A stretch of DNA of 5,641 nt, taken from Saprospiraceae bacterium. GTDB taxonomy: Bacteria > Bacteroidota > Bacteroidia > Chitinophagales > Saprospiraceae. The stretch spans positions 1 to 5,641 of the forward strand of contig JAHDBO010000144.1 of the NCBI GenBank assembly GCA_020630355.1. The letters run 5' to 3'. Below, piece by piece: positions 1-5,641 of this stretch. Made by a program: the position numbers and the translations under genes. The notes under the pieces are model-generated. The model was not told the origin of the DNA. It made no database searches and saw only the letters and a list, made by a program, of their open reading frames with translations. The stretch's first letter is position 1. Every line of letters begins with the position of its first letter.

Positions 1-24
1 ACATCCCTTCTACTGATAACCTTT

Positions 25-53
25 TTGAATCATATACATAAACAATAATATAT
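25..53 (+). promoter_or_regulatory. Possible Bacteroidota-type promoter of the protease gene
   Basis: A TTG at 25-27 is followed after 18 bases by TAATATAT at 46-53, a loose fit to the Bacteroidota -33 TTG and -7 TAnnTTTG elements. It lies about 30 bases upstream of the protease start in very A/T-rich DNA, where such matches arise easily by chance. The TTTG end of the -7 box is not present. This is a weak suggestion only. Confidence 0.2.
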
Positions 54-83
54 AACCTAAAACAAACCTCAAACCCAAAATTG

Positions 84-1023
84 ATGGATGCAAAAACTGC
101 TTTTACATTATCTCCATTCCAGATAATCGAAACCCTAAATCGGGAGCAACAACAAATAGATTGGGGCTTGAAATCTCTTGACATCCCTAAACTCTGGAAA
201 CAAACCAAAGGCGAGGGTATCAAAATAGCTGTTTTAGATACAGGAATCGCTGAGAACCACCCTGATTTAAAAGATGCTATCTGTGAAAAGAAAGATTTCA
301 CAAAGGGTCCAGATTGTATATATGACAACTGTGGTCACGGCACCCATTGTGCCGGCATAATAGCAGCTAGACACAACTCCAAAGGAGTCGTTGGTGTCGC
401 CCCTGAATCTAAATTAATCATTTGTAAAGTAACAGAAGACAACGAAACTGCATCGTCCAAAATCATTACGCAGAGCATCTTATGGGCGGTAGAAAATGGA
501 GCGGATATTATATCCATAAGTATGGTCAGTAAAATGCCTTCAAAAGAAGTACTTAATGCTATAAAAATAGCTGAAAAAAAGTGTATTCGTGATTTGTGCA
601 GGAGGAAACGAAGGTCCAGCTTCCGATACTGTTGGTTATCCAGCTTGCTTTAAAGAAACCATAACGGTCAGTTCAACAAATGATTCAAAAAAAATTAGTG
701 GTTTTGCTTCACGAGGAAAAGAAGTGGATATTGTTGCACCTGGCGATAATATATTATCTACGTATCCTCCTAATGTCTTAGCCCGTTTAAGCGGTACATC
801 AATGGCAACACCTTTCGTTACGGGTGTTTGCGCTTTAATCTTATCCGCATATAAAAAAAATAAAAAACTAATCCCAATCAACAATAACAACGATTTAAGA
901 AACCTACTAAAAAGCACCTCCATTGATTTAGGGGAAAAAGGATTTGACCAGTGTTATGGCTATGGGCTCATCAATCCTATCGGGCTGTTAGACACGCTTT
1001 TTAAGGATAAGTTCAAACCGTAG
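84..1023 (+). pseudogene. Subtilisin-family (S8) serine protease, intracellular type, split by a +1 frameshift
   Basis: The gene would encode a subtilisin-like serine endopeptidase of about 312 residues. It is read in two frames: 84-653 gives the N-terminal half, ending in 23 out-of-frame residues, and the frame ending at 1023 gives the C-terminal half. The catalytic Asp is in VLDTGI (codon 237-239) and the His in GHGTHCAG (336-338). The oxyanion Asn is in CAGGNEGP (607-609) and the Ser in GTSMATPF (799-801). Removing one A from the run at 574-580 gives a continuous protein through AEKSVFVICAGGNEG, with nothing missing compared with subtilisins. There is no signal peptide or long propeptide, and the layout resembles Bacillus intracellular subtilisins, so a cytoplasmic role is inferred. 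I prefer ATG 84 to the in-frame TTG 81. The break could be a real mutation, phase variation, transcriptional slippage or a sequencing error. The family is certain; functional status is open. Confidence 0.85.
574..580 (+). other. A7 homopolymer, site of the protease frameshift
   Basis: Seven consecutive A at 574-580 mark the point where the S8 protease reading must move from the frame of ATG 84 to the frame ending at 1023. Losing one A (or skipping one base) restores the full enzyme. In the zero frame the site reads A AAA AAG, the classic -1 slippery heptamer, but a -1 slip ends at TGA 590-592 after three codons, so it does not rescue the protein. The same gene holds two further runs of eight A at 687-694 and 853-860. 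Confidence 0.8.
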
Positions 1024-1056
1024 AACACTTATTATTTACAAACAAAATACACCATA

Positions 1057-1665
1057 ATGATTCGCCCCTCAATCGAAAAAATCACCCAAGTCATGCTAGC
1101 TAAGGGCTACAAGGTTTACAACAATGATGCCCTTGATTGGAATCTCAATATCATAGGCATTAGAAATAAAAACCCACAGCCAAATCAGTTTGATGACACC
1201 CTTGTCGTCTTCAATCAATATATTGGCGCTTGGTCTGTATCCTACTATCCTATCACAACCGACCCTAGTATCCATTATCTCAAAAATCCAATTCTTGACA
1301 AAGGAACGGCTGTCTTGAAAGAAGGCCAGTACAAAGGAGCTTATTCTATTGACAAACACAACGGCAACTATTTCGCCTTGTGCCAGAGACTTGGCAAAGT
1401 GGAAGTGTACCGAGAAAAAGATAAAGACGGAATACTACAGATGCTCAATGGTAGCATAGAATCTGGTTTCTTTGGCATCAATATCCATAAAGGCCCTAAA
1501 AAGGGACGATGGGGCAGCGATAACCACGCAAGATATTCAGCAGGATGCCAAGTCTTTGCAAGCACTTATCATTTTCAAGATTTCATGTTGAAATGCCGCC
1601 AGGCTGAAAAATCCTTTGGTAATAAATTCACCTATACATTACTGAATGAAAAAGATTTTGAATGA
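1057..1665 (+). CDS. Conserved protein with a YkuD-like (L,D-transpeptidase-type) His/Cys signature
   Basis: This 202-residue protein has no signal peptide or membrane segment. Residues 27-120 hold a conserved-looking block (LNIIGIR, FDDTLVVF, PITTDP, GTAVLKEGQYKGAY). Residues 137-170 contain FGINIHKG and YSAGCQVFA. His144, Ser161, Gly163 and Cys164 are arranged much like the H...(S/T)-H-G-C catalytic signature of YkuD L,D-transpeptidases, with Gln after the Cys and Ala in place of the second His. From memory, similar proteins with INIH...SAGCQVF occur in phages and bacteria as uncharacterised proteins; I know of no assigned name. Transpeptidase-like chemistry on peptidoglycan is therefore an inference, and without an export signal the substrate is unclear. 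It starts 33 bases after the S8 protease gene on the same strand and is probably cotranscribed with it. ATG 1057 follows an A-rich leader, which is normal for Bacteroidota starts. Gene certain, function tentative. Confidence 0.85.
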   Translation: MIRPSIEKITQVMLAKGYKVYNNDALDWNLNIIGIRNKNPQPNQFDDTLVVFNQYIGAWSVSYYPITTDPSIHYLKNPILDKGTAVLKEGQYKGAYSIDKHNGNYFALCQRLGKVEVYREKDKDGILQMLNGSIESGFFGINIHKGPKKGRWGSDNHARYSAGCQVFASTYHFQDFMLKCRQAEKSFGNKFTYTLLNEKDFE

Positions 1666-1684
1666 TTTTTTCAAAAAAGTCATT
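1661..1684. repeat. A/T inverted repeat over the stop codon of the YkuD-like gene
   Basis: AATGA-TTTTTT at 1661-1671 is mirrored by AAAAAA-G-TCATT at 1673-1684, with one unpaired G. The potential hairpin is almost entirely A-T and starts inside the last codons. It might aid transcription termination, but it lacks a G/C stem and a clean downstream T run, so chance is a real alternative. Confidence 0.3.
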
Positions 1685-1769
1685 TCCCACTGATAACATT
1701 CTAGCAAAACGAACATCAACCTAGGTGTTTAACGCAATTCATGCTCTATTGACACTAACCCCAAAATCC

Positions 1770-1801
1770 ACCCTATCCCTTTATTTAAAGGGGTAGGGTT
1801 T
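1770..1801 (+). terminator. Strong hairpin upstream of the luxR-type gene (terminator or 5' leader element)
   Basis: ACCCTATCCCTTT at 1770-1782 pairs with AAAGGGGTAGGGT at 1787-1799 around an ATTT loop. That is a 13-base-pair stem with a single G-T wobble. It is followed by TTTGT, a poor T tract, and ends only 16 bases before the luxR-type start codon. The likeliest role is a terminator for the upstream protease/YkuD-like pair. A structured leader or operator for the luxR-type gene is possible. The structure is clear; its role is not. Confidence 0.5.
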
Positions 1802-1815
1802 GTAAAAAAAGACAA

Positions 1816-2052
1816 ATGAACAATAGAATGAAAAAAATCGGTGACCAATTTGACAAGCCTCTGACAAATAGAGAATTACAAATAGCAAGGCTAATAGCAA
1901 AAGGAAAAAAGTCGGACGAAATAGCCAATGAATTATTCATTAGCCCTCATACTGTTTCCACACACCGCAAAAAAATTCATAAAAAACTTAAAACCCATAA
2001 TACAGCTGAACTAATGAATCACCTGTATTCCAAGAAGCTTATGGATTTTTAA
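1816..2052 (+). CDS. Stand-alone LuxR/GerE-type helix-turn-helix DNA-binding protein
   Basis: This 78-residue protein consists almost only of a LuxR-type (GerE) DNA-binding domain. The domain begins at residue 16 with LTNRELQIARLIAKG. The helix-turn-helix follows, with EIANELFISPHTVSTHRKKI (residues 35-54) covering the scaffold and recognition helices, then KKLKTHNTAEL. There is no receiver, PAS or autoinducer-binding domain, so it is either a single-domain regulator or the DNA-binding arm of a split system. ATG 1816 is preceded by an A-rich leader; the in-frame ATG at 1828 would give a protein four residues shorter with the domain intact. It follows a strong hairpin and is transcribed toward the permease gene, whose end lies only 14 bases away. 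Its targets cannot be read from the sequence; the protease pair upstream and the permease downstream are the closest candidates. The family call is firm. Confidence 0.9.
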   Translation: MNNRMKKIGDQFDKPLTNRELQIARLIAKGKKSDEIANELFISPHTVSTHRKKIHKKLKTHNTAELMNHLYSKKLMDF

Positions 2053-2066
2053 TCGAATTTCACGTA

Positions 2067-3161
2067 TCAGTCTCTCACATCCACCCCATCTCTTAGGGCA
2101 TTGCCCACTAGGTTGAATGAAAGAACTAATAACATAATCGCAATAGCTGGAACAAGCGCTAGAAATGGTTTACCAGTCGTAGCAAAGCCGTAATTTTCAT
2201 TTAGCATAGTGCCCCAAGAGGGGGTTGGAGGCTGTACTCCGAAGCCTAAATAACTTAGTCCTGCTTCTAAGAGAATCGCCATCGCAAAGTTGGCTGCAGC
2301 CACGACCATGACTGGTCCAAGTATATTGGGAAGGATATGTTTTTGAATGATTCTGAAAGAAGAAAACCCAAAGCCTTGTACCGCTTCAATATATGCCATC
2401 TCTTTGAGCGATAAAACTTGACCTCGCACGATACGTGCTACGTCCACCCACATCGTCAAGCCGACTGCCACGAATATCGCTGTGATGGATTTACCTAGTG
2501 CCAGCACAATCGCAAAGACGAGCAACAATGTCGGAATAGACCATACTGTGTTAATCAATAGCATTATTAAATCATCCAATCTCCCTCCAAAATAACCTGC
2601 TACCGCTCCAATAAAAACACCTAATGTCAGGGAAATAACCATGGCGATTAAGCCCACTATTAAAGAAATCCTTGTCCCTAGAACCAATCGACTCAAAATA
2701 TCTCTTCCGTACAAATCCGTTCCTAGCCAGAAGCAGCGTTTTTCGATATTGGATTCGACATCCTCATGTTCTAGTAAAGTCCTTGAAAAAAATTGCTGGG
2801 CAGGAGCACCACCAGTCTGATAAACAGAAACAAGTACCCTGTCCCCGTCTACCTGATAATCTTCAATCGGAATCCATTTATACTTGGAAACTGCTCCATG
2901 CAACATTCTTGTAAAAAAGGAACTTTCTGACCTAGTGTTGATGGTTTTTACTTTTAGAAATGTCATCTCAAAACCAGGGTCCTCAAGGGCAATATTGGGA
3001 ATCTGCCCATTGGCATCTGGACTACCGTCTGGAATAATCACATAAGCCAATAAAGCGGTCAAAACCATCAAGATAATCCAGCAGAAACCCATCATTCCAA
3101 GGCGACTGCCACGGAATTTGAGCCAAATCTGTCGATTGGGTGTACTTGATGATGCCTTCAT
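2067..3161 (-). CDS. ABC transporter permease, dipeptide/oligopeptide (OppC/DppC) type
   Basis: This is an inner-membrane permease subunit of a peptide-type ABC importer, 364 residues. Residues 1-45 form the OppC-type N-terminal region with the first membrane segment (about 22-43). Residues 44-145 are a soluble, presumably periplasmic, insert. LGTDLYGRDILSR at 146-158 opens the core permease domain, which has several membrane segments between 164 and 355. The loop contacting the ATPase is the EAA motif at 259-279 (EAVQGFGFSSF...HILPN). LEAGLSYLGFGVQPPTPSWG (299-317) is typical of the OppC/DppC group. It is longer than the usual 300 or so residues because of the insert. No OppB-type permease, ATPase or substrate-binding protein is encoded here, so its partners lie elsewhere. 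The gene is convergent with the luxR-type gene and divergent from the glycosyltransferase gene. Substrate (dipeptide, oligopeptide, other) cannot be told; no oppC symbol is assigned for that reason. Confidence 0.93.
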   Translation of the reverse strand: MKASSSTPNRQIWLKFRGSRLGMMGFCWIILMVLTALLAYVIIPDGSPDANGQIPNIALEDPGFEMTFLKVKTINTRSESSFFTRMLHGAVSKYKWIPIEDYQVDGDRVLVSVYQTGGAPAQQFFSRTLLEHEDVESNIEKRCFWLGTDLYGRDILSRLVLGTRISLIVGLIAMVISLTLGVFIGAVAGYFGGRLDDLIMLLINTVWSIPTLLLVFAIVLALGKSITAIFVAVGLTMWVDVARIVRGQVLSLKEMAYIEAVQGFGFSSFRIIQKHILPNILGPVMVVAAANFAMAILLEAGLSYLGFGVQPPTPSWGTMLNENYGFATTGKPFLALVPAIAIMLLVLSFNLVGNALRDGVDVRD

Positions 3162-3175
3162 GGATCGTAAATTTA
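3146..3175 (+). promoter_or_regulatory. Candidate Bacteroidota promoter for the QTMAN-like gene
   Basis: TTG at 3146-3148 is followed after exactly 19 bases by TAAATTTA at 3168-3175. This matches the Bacteroidota -33 TTG and -7 TAnnTTTG pattern except for the last base. Transcription would begin near 3181-3183, giving a leader of about 15 bases before ATG 3198. The -33 element lies inside the start of the divergent permease gene. No matching -33 CAA is present for the opposite strand. Moderate support from spacing and position. Confidence 0.4.
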
Positions 3176-3176
3176 C
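3167..3176. promoter_or_regulatory. Perfect 10-base palindrome between divergent genes (possible operator)
   Basis: GTAAATTTAC is a perfect palindrome in the 36-base gap between the divergent permease and glycosyltransferase starts. It coincides with the candidate -7 element, so a protein bound here could control one or both genes. A ten-base A/T palindrome can also occur by chance. Confidence 0.35.
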
Positions 3177-3197
3177 AAAATCCCCTATCTTCCACGC

Positions 3198-4295
3198 ATG
3201 AAGATTTTATTGGTTGAGCCATTTTTCACAGGAAGTCATCAGCGATGGGCAACGGAGTACCAACAATATTCCACTCATTCCATCCAATTGCTTACCATGA
3301 AAGGCAAATACTGGAAGTGGCGTATGCATGGCGGGGCGGTCACACTAGCGGAACAGTTCAAACAACTGCCTCGAAAACCTGACCTGATATTGGCAACGGA
3401 CATGCTGGATGTCGCCACCTTCAAAGGCTTATGCGGTAATACGCTTTCTGATATACCCATCGCTGTTTATTTCCACGAAAACCAACTCACTTATCCTTGG
3501 TCGCCTTCGGATAAAGACATTGATTTAAAAAGAGATAACCATTATGCTTTTACCAATTATACCACTGCATTAGCTGCCGATGCTTTGTATTTTAACTCTC
3601 CCTATCACAAGGCTTCTTTTCTGGGAGCACTACCTCGTTTTTTAGGGCAATTTCCCGATTATAAAGAGCTTCATCAGATAGAAAAAATCAAGCAAAAAAG
3701 CCACATTCTACCGTTGGGGATGGATTTGAAACGCTTCGATGGTTTTCAAACTAAAAAAGAAAATCCTGTTCCTGTTCTGCTTTGGAATCATCGCTGGGAA
3801 TACGATAAAAATCCAACATCCTTTTTCAAGACCTTATTTCGGCTCTCAGAAGAAGACATTCACTTTAAGTTGAATGTTGTTGGAGCATCTTTTTCCAAGC
3901 AACCACCAATCTTTGAAGAAGCAAAACGACGGTTAGAAAATCACATACTTCACTTTGGGTATTTAGATTCTTTTCAGGCTTACGCCGAATGTTTATGGAC
4001 ATCCGATATATTAGCCGTTACAAGCCAACAGGATTTTTTTGGTGGCAGCGTCGTTGAAGCTATTTATTGTGGTGTGTATCCCTTACTGCCCAAGCGACTA
4101 GCTTATCCGATGCACATTCCAAAGCAGTTTGAGGCAAATCATTTTTATGAAAATGATACCGATTTATACCATAAACTAAAAATGCTACTCAAACAAGGAA
4201 TCACAAGAAACGAAACGCTTTCACAGTTCGTCCAAAAATACGATTGGAGCAGACTCGTTCCGCATTATGATAGCGTTTTTGAGCAGTTGCTGTGA
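3198..4295 (+). CDS. tRNA-queuosine alpha-mannosyltransferase-like glycosyltransferase (QTMAN/GTDC1 family, DUF3524)
   Basis: This 365-residue soluble GT-B glycosyltransferase belongs to the family of animal GTDC1, shown to be tRNA-queuosine alpha-mannosyltransferase (QTMAN), which adds mannose from GDP-mannose to queuosine-34 of tRNA-Asp. The N-terminal DUF3524 domain (about 1-170) carries EPFFTGSHQRWA (7-18), KYWKWRMHG (37-45) and VYFHENQLTYP (90-100). The C-terminal group-1 glycosyltransferase domain carries WNHRWEYDKNPTSFFKTL (196-213), HFGYL (252-256), and DFFGGSVVEAIYCGVYPLLP (279-298) with acidic Glu287. Human GTDC1, as I recall it, shows the same blocks in the same order (HENQL-YP, HRWEHDKDPESFFKVL, EFFG...EAVYCG-YPLCPK), so orthology looks likely. 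The human protein has a central insert that is absent here. That the bacterial enzyme mannosylates tRNA queuosine is inferred; another acceptor is possible. It is divergent from the permease gene; the decarboxylase gene follows 37 bases downstream on the same strand. Queuosine genes are not in the window. Confidence 0.88.
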   Translation: MKILLVEPFFTGSHQRWATEYQQYSTHSIQLLTMKGKYWKWRMHGGAVTLAEQFKQLPRKPDLILATDMLDVATFKGLCGNTLSDIPIAVYFHENQLTYPWSPSDKDIDLKRDNHYAFTNYTTALAADALYFNSPYHKASFLGALPRFLGQFPDYKELHQIEKIKQKSHILPLGMDLKRFDGFQTKKENPVPVLLWNHRWEYDKNPTSFFKTLFRLSEEDIHFKLNVVGASFSKQPPIFEEAKRRLENHILHFGYLDSFQAYAECLWTSDILAVTSQQDFFGGSVVEAIYCGVYPLLPKRLAYPMHIPKQFEANHFYENDTDLYHKLKMLLKQGITRNETLSQFVQKYDWSRLVPHYDSVFEQLL

Positions 4296-4332
4296 TAATT
4301 GAGAAATTTGCTATCTTAATTTCAGAACACAA

Positions 4333-5641
4333 ATGAAATCAAGGCTTATGAATCCCGAAGAGTTTCGGAAAAAAGCCCATCAGGTCGTAGACTGGATGGC
4401 AGACTACCTCGAAAATATAGAACAATATCCTGTGAAATCTCAAGTGCAGGTGGGTGATACCGCAAGGCAATTAGCGGAAGTACCACCGATGTCGGGAGAG
4501 TCGATGGACGCTATTCTAGAAGATTTCTACAAGCACATTATCCCTGGGATGACCCACTGGCAAAGCCCCAATTTTTATGCCTACTTCAACGCTAATTCTA
4601 GCTACCCGTCCTTACTTGCAGAGATGATTACGGCAACGATGGGCGCACAGTGCATGATTTGGGAAACCTCGCCAGCAGCAGCCGAGTTAGAAGATAGAAT
4701 GATGGAATGGCTCAAATTCTGTATGGATTTGCCTGACGATTTTGTGGGTTGTATTCAAGACACCGCTTCTACCGCTACGCTTTGTGCCATCTTGACCGCT
4801 CGGGAAAAATACTCTGATTTCAATATCAATAAAAAAGGCTTTAAAGAACAGCCCGTCCTTCGTATTTATTGTTCCGACCAAACCCATTCTTCGATTGAGA
4901 AAGGCGCTAAAATAGCAGGAATCGGGAAAGAAAACGTTGTAAAAATACCTGTTGACCAAGACCTAGCACTGATTCCCGAAAAACTAGAAGAAGCCATCAA
5001 AAATGATATTTACAAGGGTTACAAACCAATATGTGTCGTTGCTGCAACGGGCACAACAGGCACAATGGCGATGGACCCACTAGAAGAAATGGGGCGCATC
5101 TGCGAGGAATTCGACCTCTGGTTTCATGTTGATGCTGCCTATGCTGGAACGGCATTGCTGCTTCCAGAATATCGCTGGATAGCTAAGGGCTTGGAATATG
5201 CGGATAGCTATGTCTTCAACCCCCACAAGTGGATGTTTACCAACTTTGATTGTACGGCTTATTTTGTAAAAGATAAAGAGGCACTCATCCGTACCTTTAC
5301 GATTATGCCCGAATATTTAAAAACAAGTACCTACGGGACGGTCAATGATTACAGGGATTGGGGCGTTCAGTTGGGAAGGCGTTTTCGTGCATTGAAATTG
5401 TGGTTTGTCATGCGCAACTATGGGGTGGAAGGCATGCAGGAAAAAATTAGAGAACATATTCGGATTGCCCAACATTTGTCGAAAGACATTCAAAAAAATC
5501 CTCAATATGAACTACTAGCCCCTACCGTGCTCAATTTAATCTGTTTCCGATATTTACCTAAAAACATCAAAGACCCTAAACAAATCAACGCCATCAATGA
5601 GCGTTTGCTCGAAAGAATCAATAATACGGGCAAGGCTTATA
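4333..5641 (+). CDS. PLP-dependent aromatic-L-amino-acid decarboxylase (group II), 3' end cut by the window
   Basis: This is a pyridoxal-phosphate enzyme that removes CO2 from aromatic amino acids (DOPA, tryptophan, tyrosine or phenylalanine) to give amines in the cytoplasm. The frame is open for 436 codons to the window edge; family members have about 470-480 residues, so only the last part of the C-terminal domain is missing. The PLP Lys299 is in NPHKW (296-300), Asp267 in HVDAAYAG (265-272), and PLP-stacking His185 in SDQTHSS. Flexible-loop Tyr328 in PEYLK sits 29 residues after the Lys, exactly as in human AADC (Lys303, Tyr332). Keeping both His and Tyr argues for decarboxylation rather than aldehyde synthesis. 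DYRDWGVQLGRRFRALKLW (339-357) is strongly AADC-like. The substrate-pocket AYFP of the human enzyme is AYFN here (Asn86), which may alter specificity. ATG 4333 is chosen; Met6 (4348) is an alternative. It lies 37 bases after the glycosyltransferase gene, perhaps cotranscribed. Exact substrate unknown. Confidence 0.93.
   Translation, partial: MKSRLMNPEEFRKKAHQVVDWMADYLENIEQYPVKSQVQVGDTARQLAEVPPMSGESMDAILEDFYKHIIPGMTHWQSPNFYAYFNANSSYPSLLAEMITATMGAQCMIWETSPAAAELEDRMMEWLKFCMDLPDDFVGCIQDTASTATLCAILTAREKYSDFNINKKGFKEQPVLRIYCSDQTHSSIEKGAKIAGIGKENVVKIPVDQDLALIPEKLEEAIKNDIYKGYKPICVVAATGTTGTMAMDPLEEMGRICEEFDLWFHVDAAYAGTALLLPEYRWIAKGLEYADSYVFNPHKWMFTNFDCTAYFVKDKEALIRTFTIMPEYLKTSTYGTVNDYRDWGVQLGRRFRALKLWFVMRNYGVEGMQEKIREHIRIAQHLSKDIQKNPQYELLAPTVLNLICFRYLPKNIKDPKQINAINERLLERINNTGKAY

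Noticed and set aside
574..592. Programmed -1 frameshift at A AAA AAG to express the full protease
   Set aside because: A -1 shift reads gtg tat tcg tga and stops at 590-592, so it cannot join the two halves; a +1 change is needed.
636..923. 95-codon minus-strand frame with a hydrophobic stretch
   Set aside because: It overlaps the C-terminal half of the S8 protease, and its hydrophobic residues are the complement of the protease's A-rich codons.
589..1023. Second protease segment as an independent gene from GTG 589
   Set aside because: Alone it would lack the catalytic Asp and His and begin in the middle of a conserved strand; it is the downstream half of the split gene.
12..1697. Repeated ACTGATAAC at 12-20 and 1689-1697 as flanking direct repeats of a mobile block
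   Set aside because: Only nine bases are shared, flanks differ, and no transposase or integrase is present; chance is sufficient.
1749..1802. TTGACA at 1749-1754 as a promoter for the luxR-type gene
   Set aside because: No acceptable -10 or TAnnTTTG element follows at proper spacing; the best match has an extra base and overlaps the hairpin.
2672..2914. 80-codon plus-strand frame inside the permease gene
   Set aside because: It lies wholly within the well-supported minus-strand permease and has no recognisable domain; it is a shadow frame.
4687..4959. 90-codon minus-strand frame
   Set aside because: It is opposite the decarboxylase coding sequence, whose active-site motifs are unmistakable; the reverse frame shows no family features.

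Overview
This window looks like part of a Bacteroidota chromosome, possibly from the Saprospiria side of the phylum. The phylum call rests on three things: start codons preceded by A-rich stretches with no Shine-Dalgarno motif, a TTG-N19-TAnnTTTG-like promoter, and moderate-to-low G+C. The lower rank is a guess. No RNA genes, CRISPR array, insertion sequence or origin is visible.

Left part (1 to about 2052, plus strand, A/T-rich): a subtilisin-family (S8) serine protease without a signal peptide has all its catalytic residues but is split by a one-base frameshift at a run of seven A. Next, 33 bases on, comes a 202-residue protein whose C-terminal part carries a His...Ser-x-Gly-Cys signature resembling a YkuD-type L,D-transpeptidase. 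A 150-base gap with a strong hairpin leads to a 78-residue stand-alone LuxR/GerE-type DNA-binding protein. This block has the feel of an accessory region, but nothing proves mobility.

Middle (2067-3161, minus strand): a dipeptide/oligopeptide ABC transporter permease of the OppC/DppC type, convergent with the luxR-type gene and divergent from the next gene. No partner permease, ATPase or binding protein is present here, so its complex must be completed by genes elsewhere.

Right part (3198 to the end, plus strand): a glycosyltransferase that closely resembles animal GTDC1, now known as tRNA-queuosine alpha-mannosyltransferase (QTMAN, DUF3524). Then, 37 bases on, comes a pyridoxal-phosphate aromatic-L-amino-acid decarboxylase that runs off the right edge with 436 codons visible. 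The 36-base gap between the divergent permease and glycosyltransferase genes holds a perfect 10-base palindrome that also fits a Bacteroidota -7 promoter element.

The genes do not form one obvious pathway. The items most worth attention are the bacterial QTMAN-like enzyme, the poly-A frameshift in an otherwise intact protease, and the transpeptidase-like protein paired with that protease.
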